Assembly (NCBI GenBank): GCA_041690535.1
Contig: JAWLHA010000020.1
Coordinates: 1-64,000 of the forward strand
Length of the DNA: 64,000 bases
Source of the DNA: JAWLHA01 sp041690535
Lineage (GTDB): Bacteria; Pseudomonadota; Gammaproteobacteria; Thiohalomonadales; Thiohalomonadaceae
Direction: 5' to 3'
The notes below the pieces were generated by a model. The model did no database searches, was not told the DNA's origin, and worked only from the letters and a program-made list of their open reading frames with translations. The translations under genes were made by a program, and so were the position numbers. Every line of letters begins with the position of its first letter. Positions within the stretch are counted from its first letter, which is position 1. Positions 7,273-15,305 of the stretch are shown here, piece after piece.

Positions 7273-9240
7273 ATGCGTAGTATTTCACTGGGATTGGCCG
7301 GGCTACTTTGGCCTGTGGCCCAACCACTGGCTCTGGAACTTCCCGACACCGCGGATCTCGGAGAGATGGTCGTGACCGCGCCAACGATGTCGGACCCGCT
7401 GACCGTGGAGACCGACACGCGGGCGCCGCGGCAACCGGTGCCGGCGGCCGACGGTGGCGACTTCCTCAAGAATATTCCCGGGTTTTCTCTTATTCGCAAG
7501 GGAGGCACCTCGGGTGATCCCCTGTTTCGCGGGCTCGGCGGATCACGCCTCAACATCCTCCAGGACGGGGCTCAGGTGCTCGGCGGGTGCGGGCAACGCA
7601 TGGACCCACCAACCGCTTACATCTATCCGGAGGCCTTCAAAAGCGCAAAGGTCATCAAGGGGCCTCAAACAGTCCTCTATGGCCCTGGAAACATCGCCGG
7701 AGCCGTGCTCTTCGAGCGGGAAACCGAGCGGTTTGAGGAGCCGGGGTATCGGGGGCTGGCCAGCGTGCTGTTCGGCAGCCATGGACGCAACGACCAGGTG
7801 GTGGATGCGGCAGCCGGAAGTCAGGGCGGCTATGTGCGCCTGATCGGCACCCGTTCCGAGGCCGACAACTACAAGGATGGGGACGGTACTGAGGTGCACT
7901 CACAGTACTATCGCTGGAGCGGCACGGCCATTGCGGGCTGGACCCCTGGCCGCGACACCCGGGTCGAGGTCTCGGCAGACCGAAGCGATGGCGAGGCCGC
8001 TTACGCAGACCGCGGCATGGACGGGGTGGTGTTCGACCGCACCGGCTACGGCATCAAGCTGGAGCGGGAGAACCTCTCCCCCCTGATCGGCAAGGTGGGG
8101 CTGCAGTACTACCACAACTATGTGGACCACGTGATGGACAACTTCACCCTGCGCACACCGTCGGGAATGAAGATGGTGAGCAATCCCGACCGGGAAACCA
8201 ACGGTGCGCGCATGTTCGCCGACCTCGATCTCGGGGGAATGTTCCTGACCCTGGGAGCCGACTACCGCCGCGATGAGCACACCCTGCGCAAGGCGAGCGC
8301 CATGGCGAACGCGGCCGATCCCGACGTGGGCTCGGTGGCCCGCACCGCTGACCTCTCCTTCCGCAGCACCGGCCTGTTCGCCGAGGCCGAGAGGGAGTTT
8401 GGCACTCGGGACAATTTGGTCCTGGGACTGCGGGTGGACAAAACCCGGGCCGAAGTGGAGGAGTTGACCGTGGGTGGTGCTGCTCCGGGAAGCGGGGACG
8501 AGGACACCACGCGCGGGGGCTTTGTGCGCTGGGAACACGCGCTGGCGGGCCTGCCGGCTCAGACCTATGTGGGGGTGGGCCGCGCCGAGCGCTCGCCCGA
8601 CTATTGGGAGCGCAACCGGGTCTTCGGGCTGGCGCCGGAGAAAAATACGCAGCTCGACGTGGGGGTGAGTTATCGGACGGAGCGGCTGGCGGCCAACCTG
8701 GCCACCTTCTATTCGCAGATTGAGGACTACATCCTCATTACCCCCGCCGAGGTGCCGACGGCGCGCAACATCGACGCGCTGAGCTATGGGTTTGAGGCTG
8801 ACACCACCTACACATGGTCGCCACATTGGAAGAGTACTGCCACCCTCGCCTATGTGTGGGGCGAGAACAGCAGTGACCATCGTCCCTTGCCTCAGGTCGC
8901 CCCCATGGAGACTACCTTCAGCGTGGACTATGACGACCGCACCTACTCCGCGGGTGCCCTGGTGCGCGCGGTCGCCAGTCAGGATCGGGTGGATGAGGGG
9001 CGCGGTAACATCATTGGCACTGATGTAGGTCCGACCCCCGGTTTTGCCGTACTCTCGCTCCATGCAGGTTATCGTGCATCTCGTCAGGTGAAGTTCACCG
9101 CCGGTGTCGACAACCTGCTGGACAAGACCTATGCGGAACACGTGAGCCGGGCCGGAGCCGATGTTGCCGGCTTCGAGCAGACCACGCGGGTGAACGAGCC
9201 GGGCCGCACTTATTGGGTCAAGGCGTCCGCCCGATTCTGA
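7273..9240 (+). CDS. TonB-dependent copper receptor (NosA/OprC family)
   Basis: The 655-residue outer-membrane receptor has a signal peptide (about 1-20), a TonB box (DLGEMVVTA, about 29-37), a plug and a 22-strand-type barrel ending in SARF. The plug contains GGCGQRMDPPTAYIYPE, the family hallmark of NosA and OprC copper receptors, followed by VIKGPQTVLYGPG. NosA and OprC bind copper and supply cuproenzymes such as nitrous oxide reductase. It lies 383 bp after tonB and 143 bp before a copper chaperone gene. A start at ATG 7273 is supported by GAGGGAGAGG just upstream. No sigma-54 motif was found directly before it, so it may be read from its own promoter. Confidence 0.93.
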   Translation: MRSISLGLAGLLWPVAQPLALELPDTADLGEMVVTAPTMSDPLTVETDTRAPRQPVPAADGGDFLKNIPGFSLIRKGGTSGDPLFRGLGGSRLNILQDGAQVLGGCGQRMDPPTAYIYPEAFKSAKVIKGPQTVLYGPGNIAGAVLFERETERFEEPGYRGLASVLFGSHGRNDQVVDAAAGSQGGYVRLIGTRSEADNYKDGDGTEVHSQYYRWSGTAIAGWTPGRDTRVEVSADRSDGEAAYADRGMDGVVFDRTGYGIKLERENLSPLIGKVGLQYYHNYVDHVMDNFTLRTPSGMKMVSNPDRETNGARMFADLDLGGMFLTLGADYRRDEHTLRKASAMANAADPDVGSVARTADLSFRSTGLFAEAEREFGTRDNLVLGLRVDKTRAEVEELTVGGAAPGSGDEDTTRGGFVRWEHALAGLPAQTYVGVGRAERSPDYWERNRVFGLAPEKNTQLDVGVSYRTERLAANLATFYSQIEDYILITPAEVPTARNIDALSYGFEADTTYTWSPHWKSTATLAYVWGENSSDHRPLPQVAPMETTFSVDYDDRTYSAGALVRAVASQDRVDEGRGNIIGTDVGPTPGFAVLSLHAGYRASRQVKFTAGVDNLLDKTYAEHVSRAGADVAGFEQTTRVNEPGRTYWVKASARF

Positions 9241-9317
9241 TGTGTGAGTCCGACCGCGGCGCGCAGGGCTGAGGCGAAGGGCTTGGATATTTGATTCACT
9301 ACTTGGGAAGGGATGCA

Positions 9318-9350
9318 GGGGCGGGGTTCTCTAACGGACAACCTTGCCCC
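9318..9350 (+). other. Leader hairpin before the copper chaperone gene
   Basis: GGGGC-GG-GGTT (9318-9328) can pair with AACC-TT-GCCCC (9340-9350): 11 pairs including two G-T wobbles, around an 11-nt loop. No T-tract follows, so it is not an intrinsic terminator. It lies 33 bp before the PCu(A)C start and could affect mRNA stability or initiation. Confidence 0.35.
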
Positions 9351-9383
9351 GTCCCGTCATCGATAGAAGACAAAGGTGAAACC

Positions 9384-9851
9384 ATGAAAAAAGCAATATC
9401 GGTCGGTTTGGGTGTGCTGGGGATGTTGGCGGCTGCGGGGGCCATGGCAGCGGATATGGGGATCATGGTCATGAACCCCTGGGTGCGGGAGGCGCCTCCG
9501 ACCGCCAGGGCGCTGGCCGGATATATGGTCGTGATGAATCACGCGGACAAGGAGCGCACCCTGGTCGGTGCAAGCAGTCCCTCATTTGGTGAAGTGATGC
9601 TGCATCGTACAGTGATGGAAGAGGGTATGGCGAAGATGGTCCACCAGCATGCCATCGCCATTCCCGCGGGCGGAGAGGTCACCTTCGAGCCTAACGGATA
9701 TCACATCATGCTGATGCAGCCCAAGCAGGCCTTCAAGGCGGGTGACGCCATCGAGGTCAGCCTGCAGTTTCAGAATGGTGAGGTGCTGACCGTGACCCAC
9801 GAGGTACGTCCCGGCGCCGGGATGGCCATGGACCACAGCCATCACCACTGA
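9384..9851 (+). CDS. PCu(A)C periplasmic copper chaperone
   Basis: This 155-residue secreted protein has a signal peptide (MKKAIS to AMA, about 1-22) and a PCu(A)C domain. The metal motif H-x10-M-x21-H-x-M is complete: His in LHRTV, Met in KMVHQ, then HIM in GYHIMLM. Such proteins bind Cu(I) in the periplasm and deliver it to cytochrome oxidase CuA or to Cox17/Sco partners. The C-terminus adds a second potential copper site, a Met/His tail (GMAMDHSHHH). ATG 9384 is preceded by AAAGGTGAAA and yields a clean signal peptide, so I prefer it to the longer frame from 9291. It is 143 bp downstream of the copper receptor. Confidence 0.95.
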   Translation: MKKAISVGLGVLGMLAAAGAMAADMGIMVMNPWVREAPPTARALAGYMVVMNHADKERTLVGASSPSFGEVMLHRTVMEEGMAKMVHQHAIAIPAGGEVTFEPNGYHIMLMQPKQAFKAGDAIEVSLQFQNGEVLTVTHEVRPGAGMAMDHSHHH

Positions 9852-9911
9852 GTGATTCCGAAGTAACCGCCTGCCGGGGCGGCAAATACCGCTCCGGCCC
9901 GGTGGATGGGA

Positions 9912-10865
9912 TCAAGCTTCGCCGATGGCGTATTTCTTGATGCGGTAGAGGAGGGTGTCCCGGGTGAGGCCCAGCAGGCGCGCAGCGCGACTGCGGTTGC
10001 CGTAGGTCTTGTGCAGGGCCTGGCGAATCATCTGTTTCTCGAGCTCTTCGAGGTGAATGCCGCCGTCCGGGAGGGAAAACAGCGGTGGCTCGGCCTCTTT
10101 CTCCCGCACTTCGCGAGGCAGGTTCTGAGCCTCGACGATCCGTCCGCTGAACAAAACGACCATCCGCTCGCAGAAGTTGCGAAGTTCACGCACATTGCCT
10201 GGCCAGCGATAACGCTCCAGCGCCTCCACCGCCTGAGGAGAGTAAACCGGCGGCTGCAGGCCATGCTTCTTGGCCAGCTCCCCGGTGAGCGCACGCAGGA
10301 GTTGCCGGACATCGCCGCTGCGCTCGCGCAGGGGGGGCAGCTCCAGGGGGACGACATTCAGCCGGTAATAAAGGTCTTCCCGAAACCGGCCGGCCTGCAC
10401 CTGGGCGTAGAGATCGCGGTGGGTGGCGGCGAGTACGCGCACATCGGACCGATGCGCGGCTGTGTCCCCAACGGGCTGGCACTCGCCGGACTCGAGGAAG
10501 CGCAGCAGCTTCGCCTGGATGTTCAGAGGAAGCTCACCCACTTCATCGAGGAACAGCGTCCCGCCGTTGGCGGCGCGAATGCGCCCGAGGTTGTTGCTGA
10601 CCGCGCCGGTGAAGGCCCCCTTGCGATGGCCGAAGAGTTCCGACTCCGCGAGCGCCTCGGGGAGGGCGGCGCAATTGAGGGCCACAAACGGCGCGTCGCA
10701 GCGGCCGCTTTCCCGGTGGATGGCTTGGGCGAGCAACTCCTTGCCCGTGCCGCTCTCCCCCAGAATGAGGACGGTGACGTCGGTGGCCGCAGTGATTTGG
10801 GCCGAACGGGTCACCGCACGGAATTCTGGGGCATCCCCCAGGAGCATGGTCTCAAAGGCGTTCAT
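9912..10865 (-). CDS. Sigma-54-dependent transcriptional activator without sensor domain
   Basis: The 317-residue protein is essentially the AAA+ module of an enhancer-binding protein plus a DNA-binding tail. It has Walker A GESGTGKE (about 36-43), the sigma-54 contact loop GAFTGA (about 84-89), Walker B GGTLFLDEVGEL and arginine-finger region, then a Fis-type helix-turn-helix at the C-terminus (RSRAARLLGLTRDTLLYRIKKY). It lacks a receiver, PAS or GAF domain, as PspF does, so its activity must be set by expression or a partner protein. It is encoded convergently to the copper genes and overlaps the upstream SafE-like gene by 14 bases, so the two should be cotranscribed. It is the obvious candidate activator for the promoter at 206-221. 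Confidence 0.93.
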   Translation of the reverse strand: MNAFETMLLGDAPEFRAVTRSAQITAATDVTVLILGESGTGKELLAQAIHRESGRCDAPFVALNCAALPEALAESELFGHRKGAFTGAVSNNLGRIRAANGGTLFLDEVGELPLNIQAKLLRFLESGECQPVGDTAAHRSDVRVLAATHRDLYAQVQAGRFREDLYYRLNVVPLELPPLRERSGDVRQLLRALTGELAKKHGLQPPVYSPQAVEALERYRWPGNVRELRNFCERMVVLFSGRIVEAQNLPREVREKEAEPPLFSLPDGGIHLEELEKQMIRQALHKTYGNRSRAARLLGLTRDTLLYRIKKYAIGEA

Positions 10866-11592
10866 CGGTGCACTGTAGCGCTTCTTCTTCTGTCATCAGT
10901 GGGTTCGCCCGATGTAGCTCATCGGCAAAGAAAAGTCCGACAAGCGCGAGCGCGATCAGGACGACCCCGGCGGCTTGTCTCAGGTAGGGCCTGCGCGTAA
11001 GTCGGGCCAATCTGTTGACAAGCATACCCGTGCCGGTCACGGCGGGTAAAGTCCCCAGTCCGAAGGCGGCCATGAATGCTGCCCCGGCAGCGGGCCCATC
11101 GGCCGTGACCGTCAGCAGCAGGGCGCTGTAGACCAACCCGCACGGGAGCCACCCCCATATCAAACCATATACAAAGGCGTTAGAAATTCCACGTACCGGC
11201 AGAAGTTTCCTGCCGAGGGGTTCGAGACGACGCCACAAGGGAACGCCAATGCGCTCCATAAGAGCGAACTTGGGAAACCAGCCGGCAAGGTAGAGGCCCG
11301 CCCCGGTGACCAGCAGGGCGGCGGCGATCTGCAACGCGTGATATCCCCCCACGGGGCTCAGCAGGCGGTACATCCGCTCCCCCACCATACCGACCACCGC
11401 CCCTGCCAAGGTGTAGCTGACGATGCGCCCGAGGTTATAGCCGAGGACGTAAGTGCCCAACCGGGCGGGACGGCTGCGCACCTCGGCCGGAAGACTGTAG
11501 GCGAGCGCGCCCATGATGCCGCCGCACATGCCGATGCAGTGGACGGTGCTGAACAGGCCCAGGAGGAACGGGGCGAGGAGAAAGTAGTCCAA
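10852..11592 (-). CDS. SafE/UreH-like membrane protein (putative metal transport)
   Basis: The 246-residue polytopic protein has about six helices. It carries the HCIGMCGGIMG motif in the first helix and WGWLPCGLVY in the fourth, the Cys/His signature of TauE/SafE (UreH-domain) proteins found near cbb3-oxidase and copper genes. It likely handles a transition metal at the inner membrane. An open frame runs back to an ATG at 11715, but that would place 40 extra residues unlike the family over a tRNA promoter. TTG 11592 (MDYFLLAPFLLG after initiation) gives the normal family start, though its ribosome site is weak. It overlaps the sigma-54 activator gene by 14 bases, tying regulator and transporter together. 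Confidence 0.75.
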   Translation of the reverse strand: MDYFLLAPFLLGLFSTVHCIGMCGGIMGALAYSLPAEVRSRPARLGTYVLGYNLGRIVSYTLAGAVVGMVGERMYRLLSPVGGYHALQIAAALLVTGAGLYLAGWFPKFALMERIGVPLWRRLEPLGRKLLPVRGISNAFVYGLIWGWLPCGLVYSALLLTVTADGPAAGAAFMAAFGLGTLPAVTGTGMLVNRLARLTRRPYLRQAAGVVLIALALVGLFFADELHRANPLMTEEEALQCTDERL

Positions 11593-11680
11593 AGCGTTAC
11601 CTGGAGTTACAACAGGGGTGCGCCAATCATAACGGAAATGGCGGCTGGCACCGAATGTGGAGAAAAATTCGTCGTAGTGC

Positions 11681-11709
11681 TTGACCGCCCTGCGAGAGTT
11701 TGGTTTAAT
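11681..11709 (+). promoter_or_regulatory. Sigma-70 promoter of tRNA-Lys
   Basis: TTGACC (11681-11686), a 17-bp spacer and TTTAAT (11704-11709) form a good sigma-70 promoter ending 13 bp before the tRNA. It lies inside the extended reading frame of the SafE-like gene on the other strand, which argues against that longer frame. Confidence 0.7.
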
Positions 11710-11722
11710 TCGCACCTCGTTT

Positions 11723-11798
11723 GGGCCGTTAGCTCAGTTGGTAGAGCAGCTGACTCTTAATCAGTAGGTCCGGCGTTCGAGTCGCCGACGGCCCACCA
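11723..11798 (+). tRNA. tRNA-Lys (anticodon CTT)
   Basis: A 76-nt cloverleaf with acceptor GGGCCGT/ACGGCCC, discriminator A and encoded CCA. The anticodon loop CTCTTAA sits on a five-pair stem and gives anticodon CTT, reading AAG codons. The T-arm contains GTTCGAGTC. A strong intrinsic terminator follows within 10 bases. Confidence 0.96.
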
Positions 11799-11806
11799 AA
11801 CAAATC

Positions 11807-11842
11807 AAAGCCTTAGCTGTGAACTGCAGCTAAGGCTTTTTT
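11807..11842 (+). terminator. Intrinsic terminator after tRNA-Lys
   Basis: AAGCCTTAGCTG pairs with CAGCTAAGGCTT (perfect 12-bp stem) around a short loop, and the 3' arm runs into six T residues. The symmetry is strong, and the tRNA-Leu downstream has its own -10 box, so the two tRNAs are probably separate units. Confidence 0.92.
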
Positions 11843-11930
11843 CGTTGGGTCGCACGCAGGTCGCAAGTTTGACCAGGCAGCGCGCTGAGCCACGTCAGCA
11901 GGCCAGGGTTACGAGCAACGCCTGAGCCTG

Positions 11931-11936
11931 TATAAT
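11931..11936 (+). promoter_or_regulatory. -10 box of tRNA-Leu promoter
   Basis: A perfect TATAAT lies 13 bp before the tRNA-Leu gene. The matching -35 (TTACGA, 11909-11914, 16-bp spacer) is weak. Confidence 0.6.
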
Positions 11937-11949
11937 CCACCGAAATCTT

Positions 11950-12033
11950 GCGAAAGTGGCGGAACTGGTAGACGCGCTGGATTTAGGTTCCAGTGGTTAT
12001 GCCGTGGGGGTTCGAGTCCCCCCTTTCGCACCA
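11950..12033 (+). tRNA. tRNA-Leu (anticodon TAG)
   Basis: A class II tRNA of 84 nt with acceptor GCGAAAG/CTTTCGC, discriminator A and encoded CCA. The anticodon stem CTGGA/TCCAG encloses TTTAGGT, giving anticodon TAG for CTA codons. A long variable arm precedes the T-arm GTTCGAGTC. Confidence 0.96.
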
Positions 12034-12047
12034 TTTAACGAATAATC

Positions 12048-12221
12048 GTAACTACTCGCCCCCCTGTCATTCCCGCGAAGGCGGGAATCCAGTCTGGTCA
12101 AGGCATAAAAGGCATAAGACTGTTTGATCCTCCCTCGCAAATGGAGGATACCACTCGTTCACTTGTCCCTTTCCTGGATTCCCGCCTTCGCGGGAATGAC
12201 GGTTTAGGGGGGCGAGTAACG
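12048..12221. mobile_element. Family-1 MITE-like element, copy 2
   Basis: A second copy of the element at 7085-7217. The left end is GTAACTACTCGCCCCCC and the right end GGGGGGCGAGTAAC has lost three bases relative to it. Internal opposed hairpins share ATTCCCGCGAAGGCGGGAAT and its complement. Direct repeats GAATAATC at 12040-12047 and 12222-12229 form a perfect 8-bp target duplication, the same length as in copy 1. An open frame of 79 codons on the minus strand falls largely within it and is not a gene. Confidence 0.9.
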
Positions 12222-12229
12222 GAATAATC

Positions 12230-13215
12230 AACGCATTACGTTGATTTGGCATCACCTGGTTTCTCGTAAAGTTCCGCAGCTCGTTTTTCCCCCAGATTTT
12301 CCTCAAATGGCCACAGCAGCAGGGGCCAATTGTAGCCCCGAGAGTTTATTTTTCCGGCACAGGGCGACCCGCCCGATCGCTGTGTGGCCAACCTGGCTCA
12401 AAAGAGGTTTGCTTGGGTTCCCTGGGCAGGGTGTTCGTTAAGGAACCGCTGACTAATTCGTTATGCCCGCCCCCCGAGAGCCTTCGTCCGGGGGTGGGCA
12501 TCCAGTGCCGTGAATTTTCTGGGCTCCCGCCTTCGCGGGAGCGACGAAAGCGTGCCTTGGTCTTTCTGGGCTCCCGCCAAAGTCTGCCCTCGAATGCCCA
12601 AATCGGGGGCCTGCCCTCGAATGCTTAATCGGGGGCCCCCCCTCGAATGCCCTAATCGGGGGCGGGAGGGACGAAAGCGGACTTGATCCGGGTTTTCCTA
12701 AGGGCACCGGCCCAGTTGCCCCACCCTAAGAATGGTCTTCGCTTGCCGGGGATCCCACCCATATAGATAGGTGTTTTGGTCTATCTGCTTTTGCTTTACC
12801 ATATCGGGCTGGCCTCGGCTGGCATTCGAGGAAGATCGGCGGGCATCCGTTATCTGAGTGGATGAATGTGCTTCGGGTTTTTCAGCAGGCGCCCAGGGGG
12901 AGTGCTAAGCACTTGAAATAAAAGGGGTGTAGGCTCGCTTCGGGTGACTGGTTGGGGCGATCCGCGAGAGGCGAAATCGTCCTTTTTCGTACACAATGCC
13001 CTCAAGCCGAAGGCCTGAGTGGCTCTTCCGCACGGGCGGCATGGCAGCGCAGACCGGGAGCTTAAGAGGCTGGACCGTTTGCGTTCTTTTGCGTAGATTC
13101 AGCCCTTTACGCGTGCGGCTTCGACCGAAGCGCCGGTTTCCGTGCCGAAATCCCTGAGCTGAATCCTGGTTCCTAATTATTGTTGCAACCTTCTTTGCCT
13201 ATTTAAGGAGTTGAA
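12230..13215. other. Long intergenic region upstream of tig
   Basis: Almost 1 kb without a convincing gene. It contains a hairpin related to the family-1 core (GCTCCCGCC-TTCG-CGGGAGC, about 12526-12542), three 26-28-bp direct repeats (listed separately), a small AGATAG/CTATCT palindrome near 12767-12790, and GC-rich DNA. Short open frames here lack ribosome sites and recognisable content. A tig promoter must lie in the last few hundred bases; TGGACC then TAGATT at 17-bp spacing near 13071-13099 is a weak candidate. Confidence 0.6.
12585..12662. repeat. Three short direct repeats (CCCTCGAATGC-n-AATCGGGGGC)
   Basis: Three adjoining units share CCCTCGAATGC, a few variable bases and AATCGGGGGC: 12585-12610, 12611-12636 and 12636-12662. 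Each unit is itself weakly self-complementary (CCC...GGG). No spacers of uniform length separate them, so this is not a CRISPR array. Confidence 0.8.
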
Positions 13216-14517
13216 ATGCAGGTTTCCATTGAAGCGACTGGCGGCCTCGAGCGCCGAATGACCGTGGAAGTACCCGAGGAGCGCATCGAAAAAGAAGTAC
13301 AGAATCGACTGCAGCAACTCGCCCGTACCACGAAGCTCAAGGGTTTCCGCCCAGGCAAGGTGCCTCTGAAGGTTGTGGCGCAGCAGTACGGCGGCCAGGT
13401 GCGCCAGGAGGTTCTTGAGCAGGTCATCCAGTCCAGCTTCTATGAAGCGGTACAGCAGGAGAAGCTGCATCCCGCCGGGAACCCCCGCATTGAGCCCCAG
13501 TCCTTGGAGAAAGGCAAAAACCTGGCGTACACCGCCGTGTTTGAAGTCTTCCCCGAATTCGAACCCGCACCGATCGAGGGCGTCTCCCTGGAAAAGACGG
13601 TCGGTGAGGTCTCTGATGCCGATGTGGACAAGATGTTCGAGACCCTGCGCAAGCAGCGCACCCGCTGGAACCCGGTGGAGCGCGAGGCGAAGGAAGGCGA
13701 TCGGGTTGTCGTAGACTTCAAGGGGACCATCGAGGGCGAAGAATTCAAGGGCAATGCCGGCCAGGAGGTGCCCATCACCCTCGGTTCCAAGCGGATGATC
13801 GACGGATTCGAGGAGCGGTTGGTGGGCGTCAAGGCGGGTGAGGCGCATACACTCGACCTGACCTTTCCAGCAGACTACGCTTATAAAGAAGTCGCGGGCA
13901 AGCCTGTCCAATTTATGGTCACGGTGAAGTCGGTCGCCGAAGCCGAGCTGCCGGAGTTGGATGAAGAGTTCGCCAAGAGCTTCGGCATCCAGGAAGGTGG
14001 GATCGACGGGCTGCGCGAGGAGGTCCGCAAGACCATGCAGCGTGAGCTGCGGCAGACCCTGAAGGCCAAGGTCAAGCAGCAGGTGATGGACAAGCTGCTC
14101 GAGATCAACTCCATCGAGGTGCCCAAGGCGCTGGTGGACAGCGAGGCCAAGGTGCTCGCCGACCAGATGCGCCAGAATATGCATGTGCCTCAGGGCAAGA
14201 AGGGCGTGGATTTGGATCCCGCCATGTTCGAGGAGCAGGCCCGGCGTCGTGTCTCGCTCGGTCTGCTGCTCTCCGAGATCATCAAGCGCAATGAGCTCAA
14301 GGCGGACGCGGACAAGGTGCGCGAGACCATCGAGGAGCTTGCCGCCGGATACGAGCACCCCGAAGAGGTGGTGAAGTGGTACTACGGGGATCGCCGGCGC
14401 CTGTCGGAAGTGGAGTCGTTGGTGCTGGAAGACCAGGTCGTTGATTGGGCACTGAGCCACGCCCAGGTCGACGAGAAGCAGGTGAGCTTCGACGAGGTGA
14501 TGAACCGGGGTCAGTGA
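13216..14517 (+). CDS. tig: Trigger factor
   Basis: The 433-residue ribosome-associated chaperone has the usual three parts. The N-terminal ribosome-binding domain (about 1-112) carries the signature GFRPGKVP near residue 44. An FKBP-type prolyl isomerase domain (about 160-245; GDRVVVDFKGTIEGEEF) follows, and then the helical C-terminal chaperone arms. It docks at the tunnel exit and shields nascent chains. ATG 13216 follows AAGGAG at good spacing. It heads the tig-clpP-clpX-lon-hupB-ppiD block, the normal gammaproteobacterial order. Confidence 0.98.
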   Translation: MQVSIEATGGLERRMTVEVPEERIEKEVQNRLQQLARTTKLKGFRPGKVPLKVVAQQYGGQVRQEVLEQVIQSSFYEAVQQEKLHPAGNPRIEPQSLEKGKNLAYTAVFEVFPEFEPAPIEGVSLEKTVGEVSDADVDKMFETLRKQRTRWNPVEREAKEGDRVVVDFKGTIEGEEFKGNAGQEVPITLGSKRMIDGFEERLVGVKAGEAHTLDLTFPADYAYKEVAGKPVQFMVTVKSVAEAELPELDEEFAKSFGIQEGGIDGLREEVRKTMQRELRQTLKAKVKQQVMDKLLEINSIEVPKALVDSEAKVLADQMRQNMHVPQGKKGVDLDPAMFEEQARRRVSLGLLLSEIIKRNELKADADKVRETIEELAAGYEHPEEVVKWYYGDRRRLSEVESLVLEDQVVDWALSHAQVDEKQVSFDEVMNRGQ

Positions 14518-14542
14518 GACCCACTCTAAAGGATTGAATTGT

Positions 14543-15193
14543 ATGGCCGATAACACGTACATGAAGCGTTCCCAGCCGATCTCCAACGTGGGTCTCGTCC
14601 CGATGGTGGTGGAGCAGACACCCCGGGGGGAGCGGGCTTACGATATCTATTCGCGGCTCCTCAAGGAGCGTGTGATCTTCATCGTCGGGCCCATCGAAGA
14701 CCACATGGCGAATCTGGTGGTGGCTCAGCTGTTGTTCCTGGAGTCGGAGAACCCGGACAAGGACATCCACCTGTACATCAATTCGCCTGGGGGGTCGGTG
14801 ACTGCCGGCATGGCGATCTACGATACCATGCAGTTCATCAAGCCCGAGGTGAGCACCATGTGCATCGGGATGGCGGCCAGCATGGGCGCGGTGTTGCTCG
14901 CCGGCGGCGCAGGGGGCAAGCGGTACTGCCTGCCCAGCTCCAGGGTAATGATCCATCAGCCCCTTGGGGGATATCAGGGGCAGGCGACCGACGTGGAAAT
15001 CCACGCCCGTGAGATCCTCTACGTGCGGGACCGCCTGAACCGTATTCTGTCGAAGCACACCGGGCAGCCCATCGAGCGGATCCAGCAGGATACCGAGCGT
15101 GACAACTTCATGGACGCGGAGCGTGCCATGGAGTACGGCATCATCGACAGCGTCCTGACCAGCCGCGGTGCAGCTTCGTCTGCGGAGAAGTAA
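14543..15193 (+). CDS. clpP: ATP-dependent Clp protease proteolytic subunit
   Basis: The 216-residue serine peptidase has its catalytic serine in GMAASMGAVL, histidine in RVMIHQPLGG and the downstream aspartate. LYINSPGGSVTAGMAIYDTM forms the substrate-side and handle region. It assembles as two stacked heptamers and degrades substrates fed by ClpX. A TTG-initiated frame begins 9 bases earlier, but ATG 14543 sits about 9 bases after AAAGGA and is preferred. It lies 25 bp after tig and 112 bp before clpX. Confidence 0.97.
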   Translation: MADNTYMKRSQPISNVGLVPMVVEQTPRGERAYDIYSRLLKERVIFIVGPIEDHMANLVVAQLLFLESENPDKDIHLYINSPGGSVTAGMAIYDTMQFIKPEVSTMCIGMAASMGAVLLAGGAGGKRYCLPSSRVMIHQPLGGYQGQATDVEIHAREILYVRDRLNRILSKHTGQPIERIQQDTERDNFMDAERAMEYGIIDSVLTSRGAASSAEK

Positions 15194-15201
15194 AAGGGAG
15201 A

Positions 15202-15226
15202 GCGGTGCGCCCCCTCGGGCGCGCCG
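15202..15226. other. Hairpin between clpP and clpX
   Basis: GCGG-T-GCGCCC pairs with GGGCGC-G-CCGC just after the clpP stop. There is no T-tract, so it may protect the clpP 3' end or pause polymerase rather than terminate. Confidence 0.45.
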
Positions 15227-15305
15227 CATTCGTTGGGCTTGAATTTCCGGCTCGACTTACGCATGTTGTAATTGAGAATAGCTTTCGTTTACGTGGGGAA
15301 AGGCC

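Noticed and set aside
9308..9323. Sigma-54 promoter before the PCu(A)C gene
   Set aside because: GG and GC elements are present but two bases too close together.
12067..12306. Possible small protein on the minus strand after tRNA-Leu
   Set aside because: It is read through the family-1 mobile element and has no ribosome site.
12585..12662. CRISPR array
   Set aside because: Only three units, adjoining without spacers of constant size, and no cas gene in the window.
15236..15264. Heat-shock promoter for clpX (CTTGAA at 15236)
   Set aside because: The -35 is good but no CCCCAT-type -10 follows at 13-15 bp.
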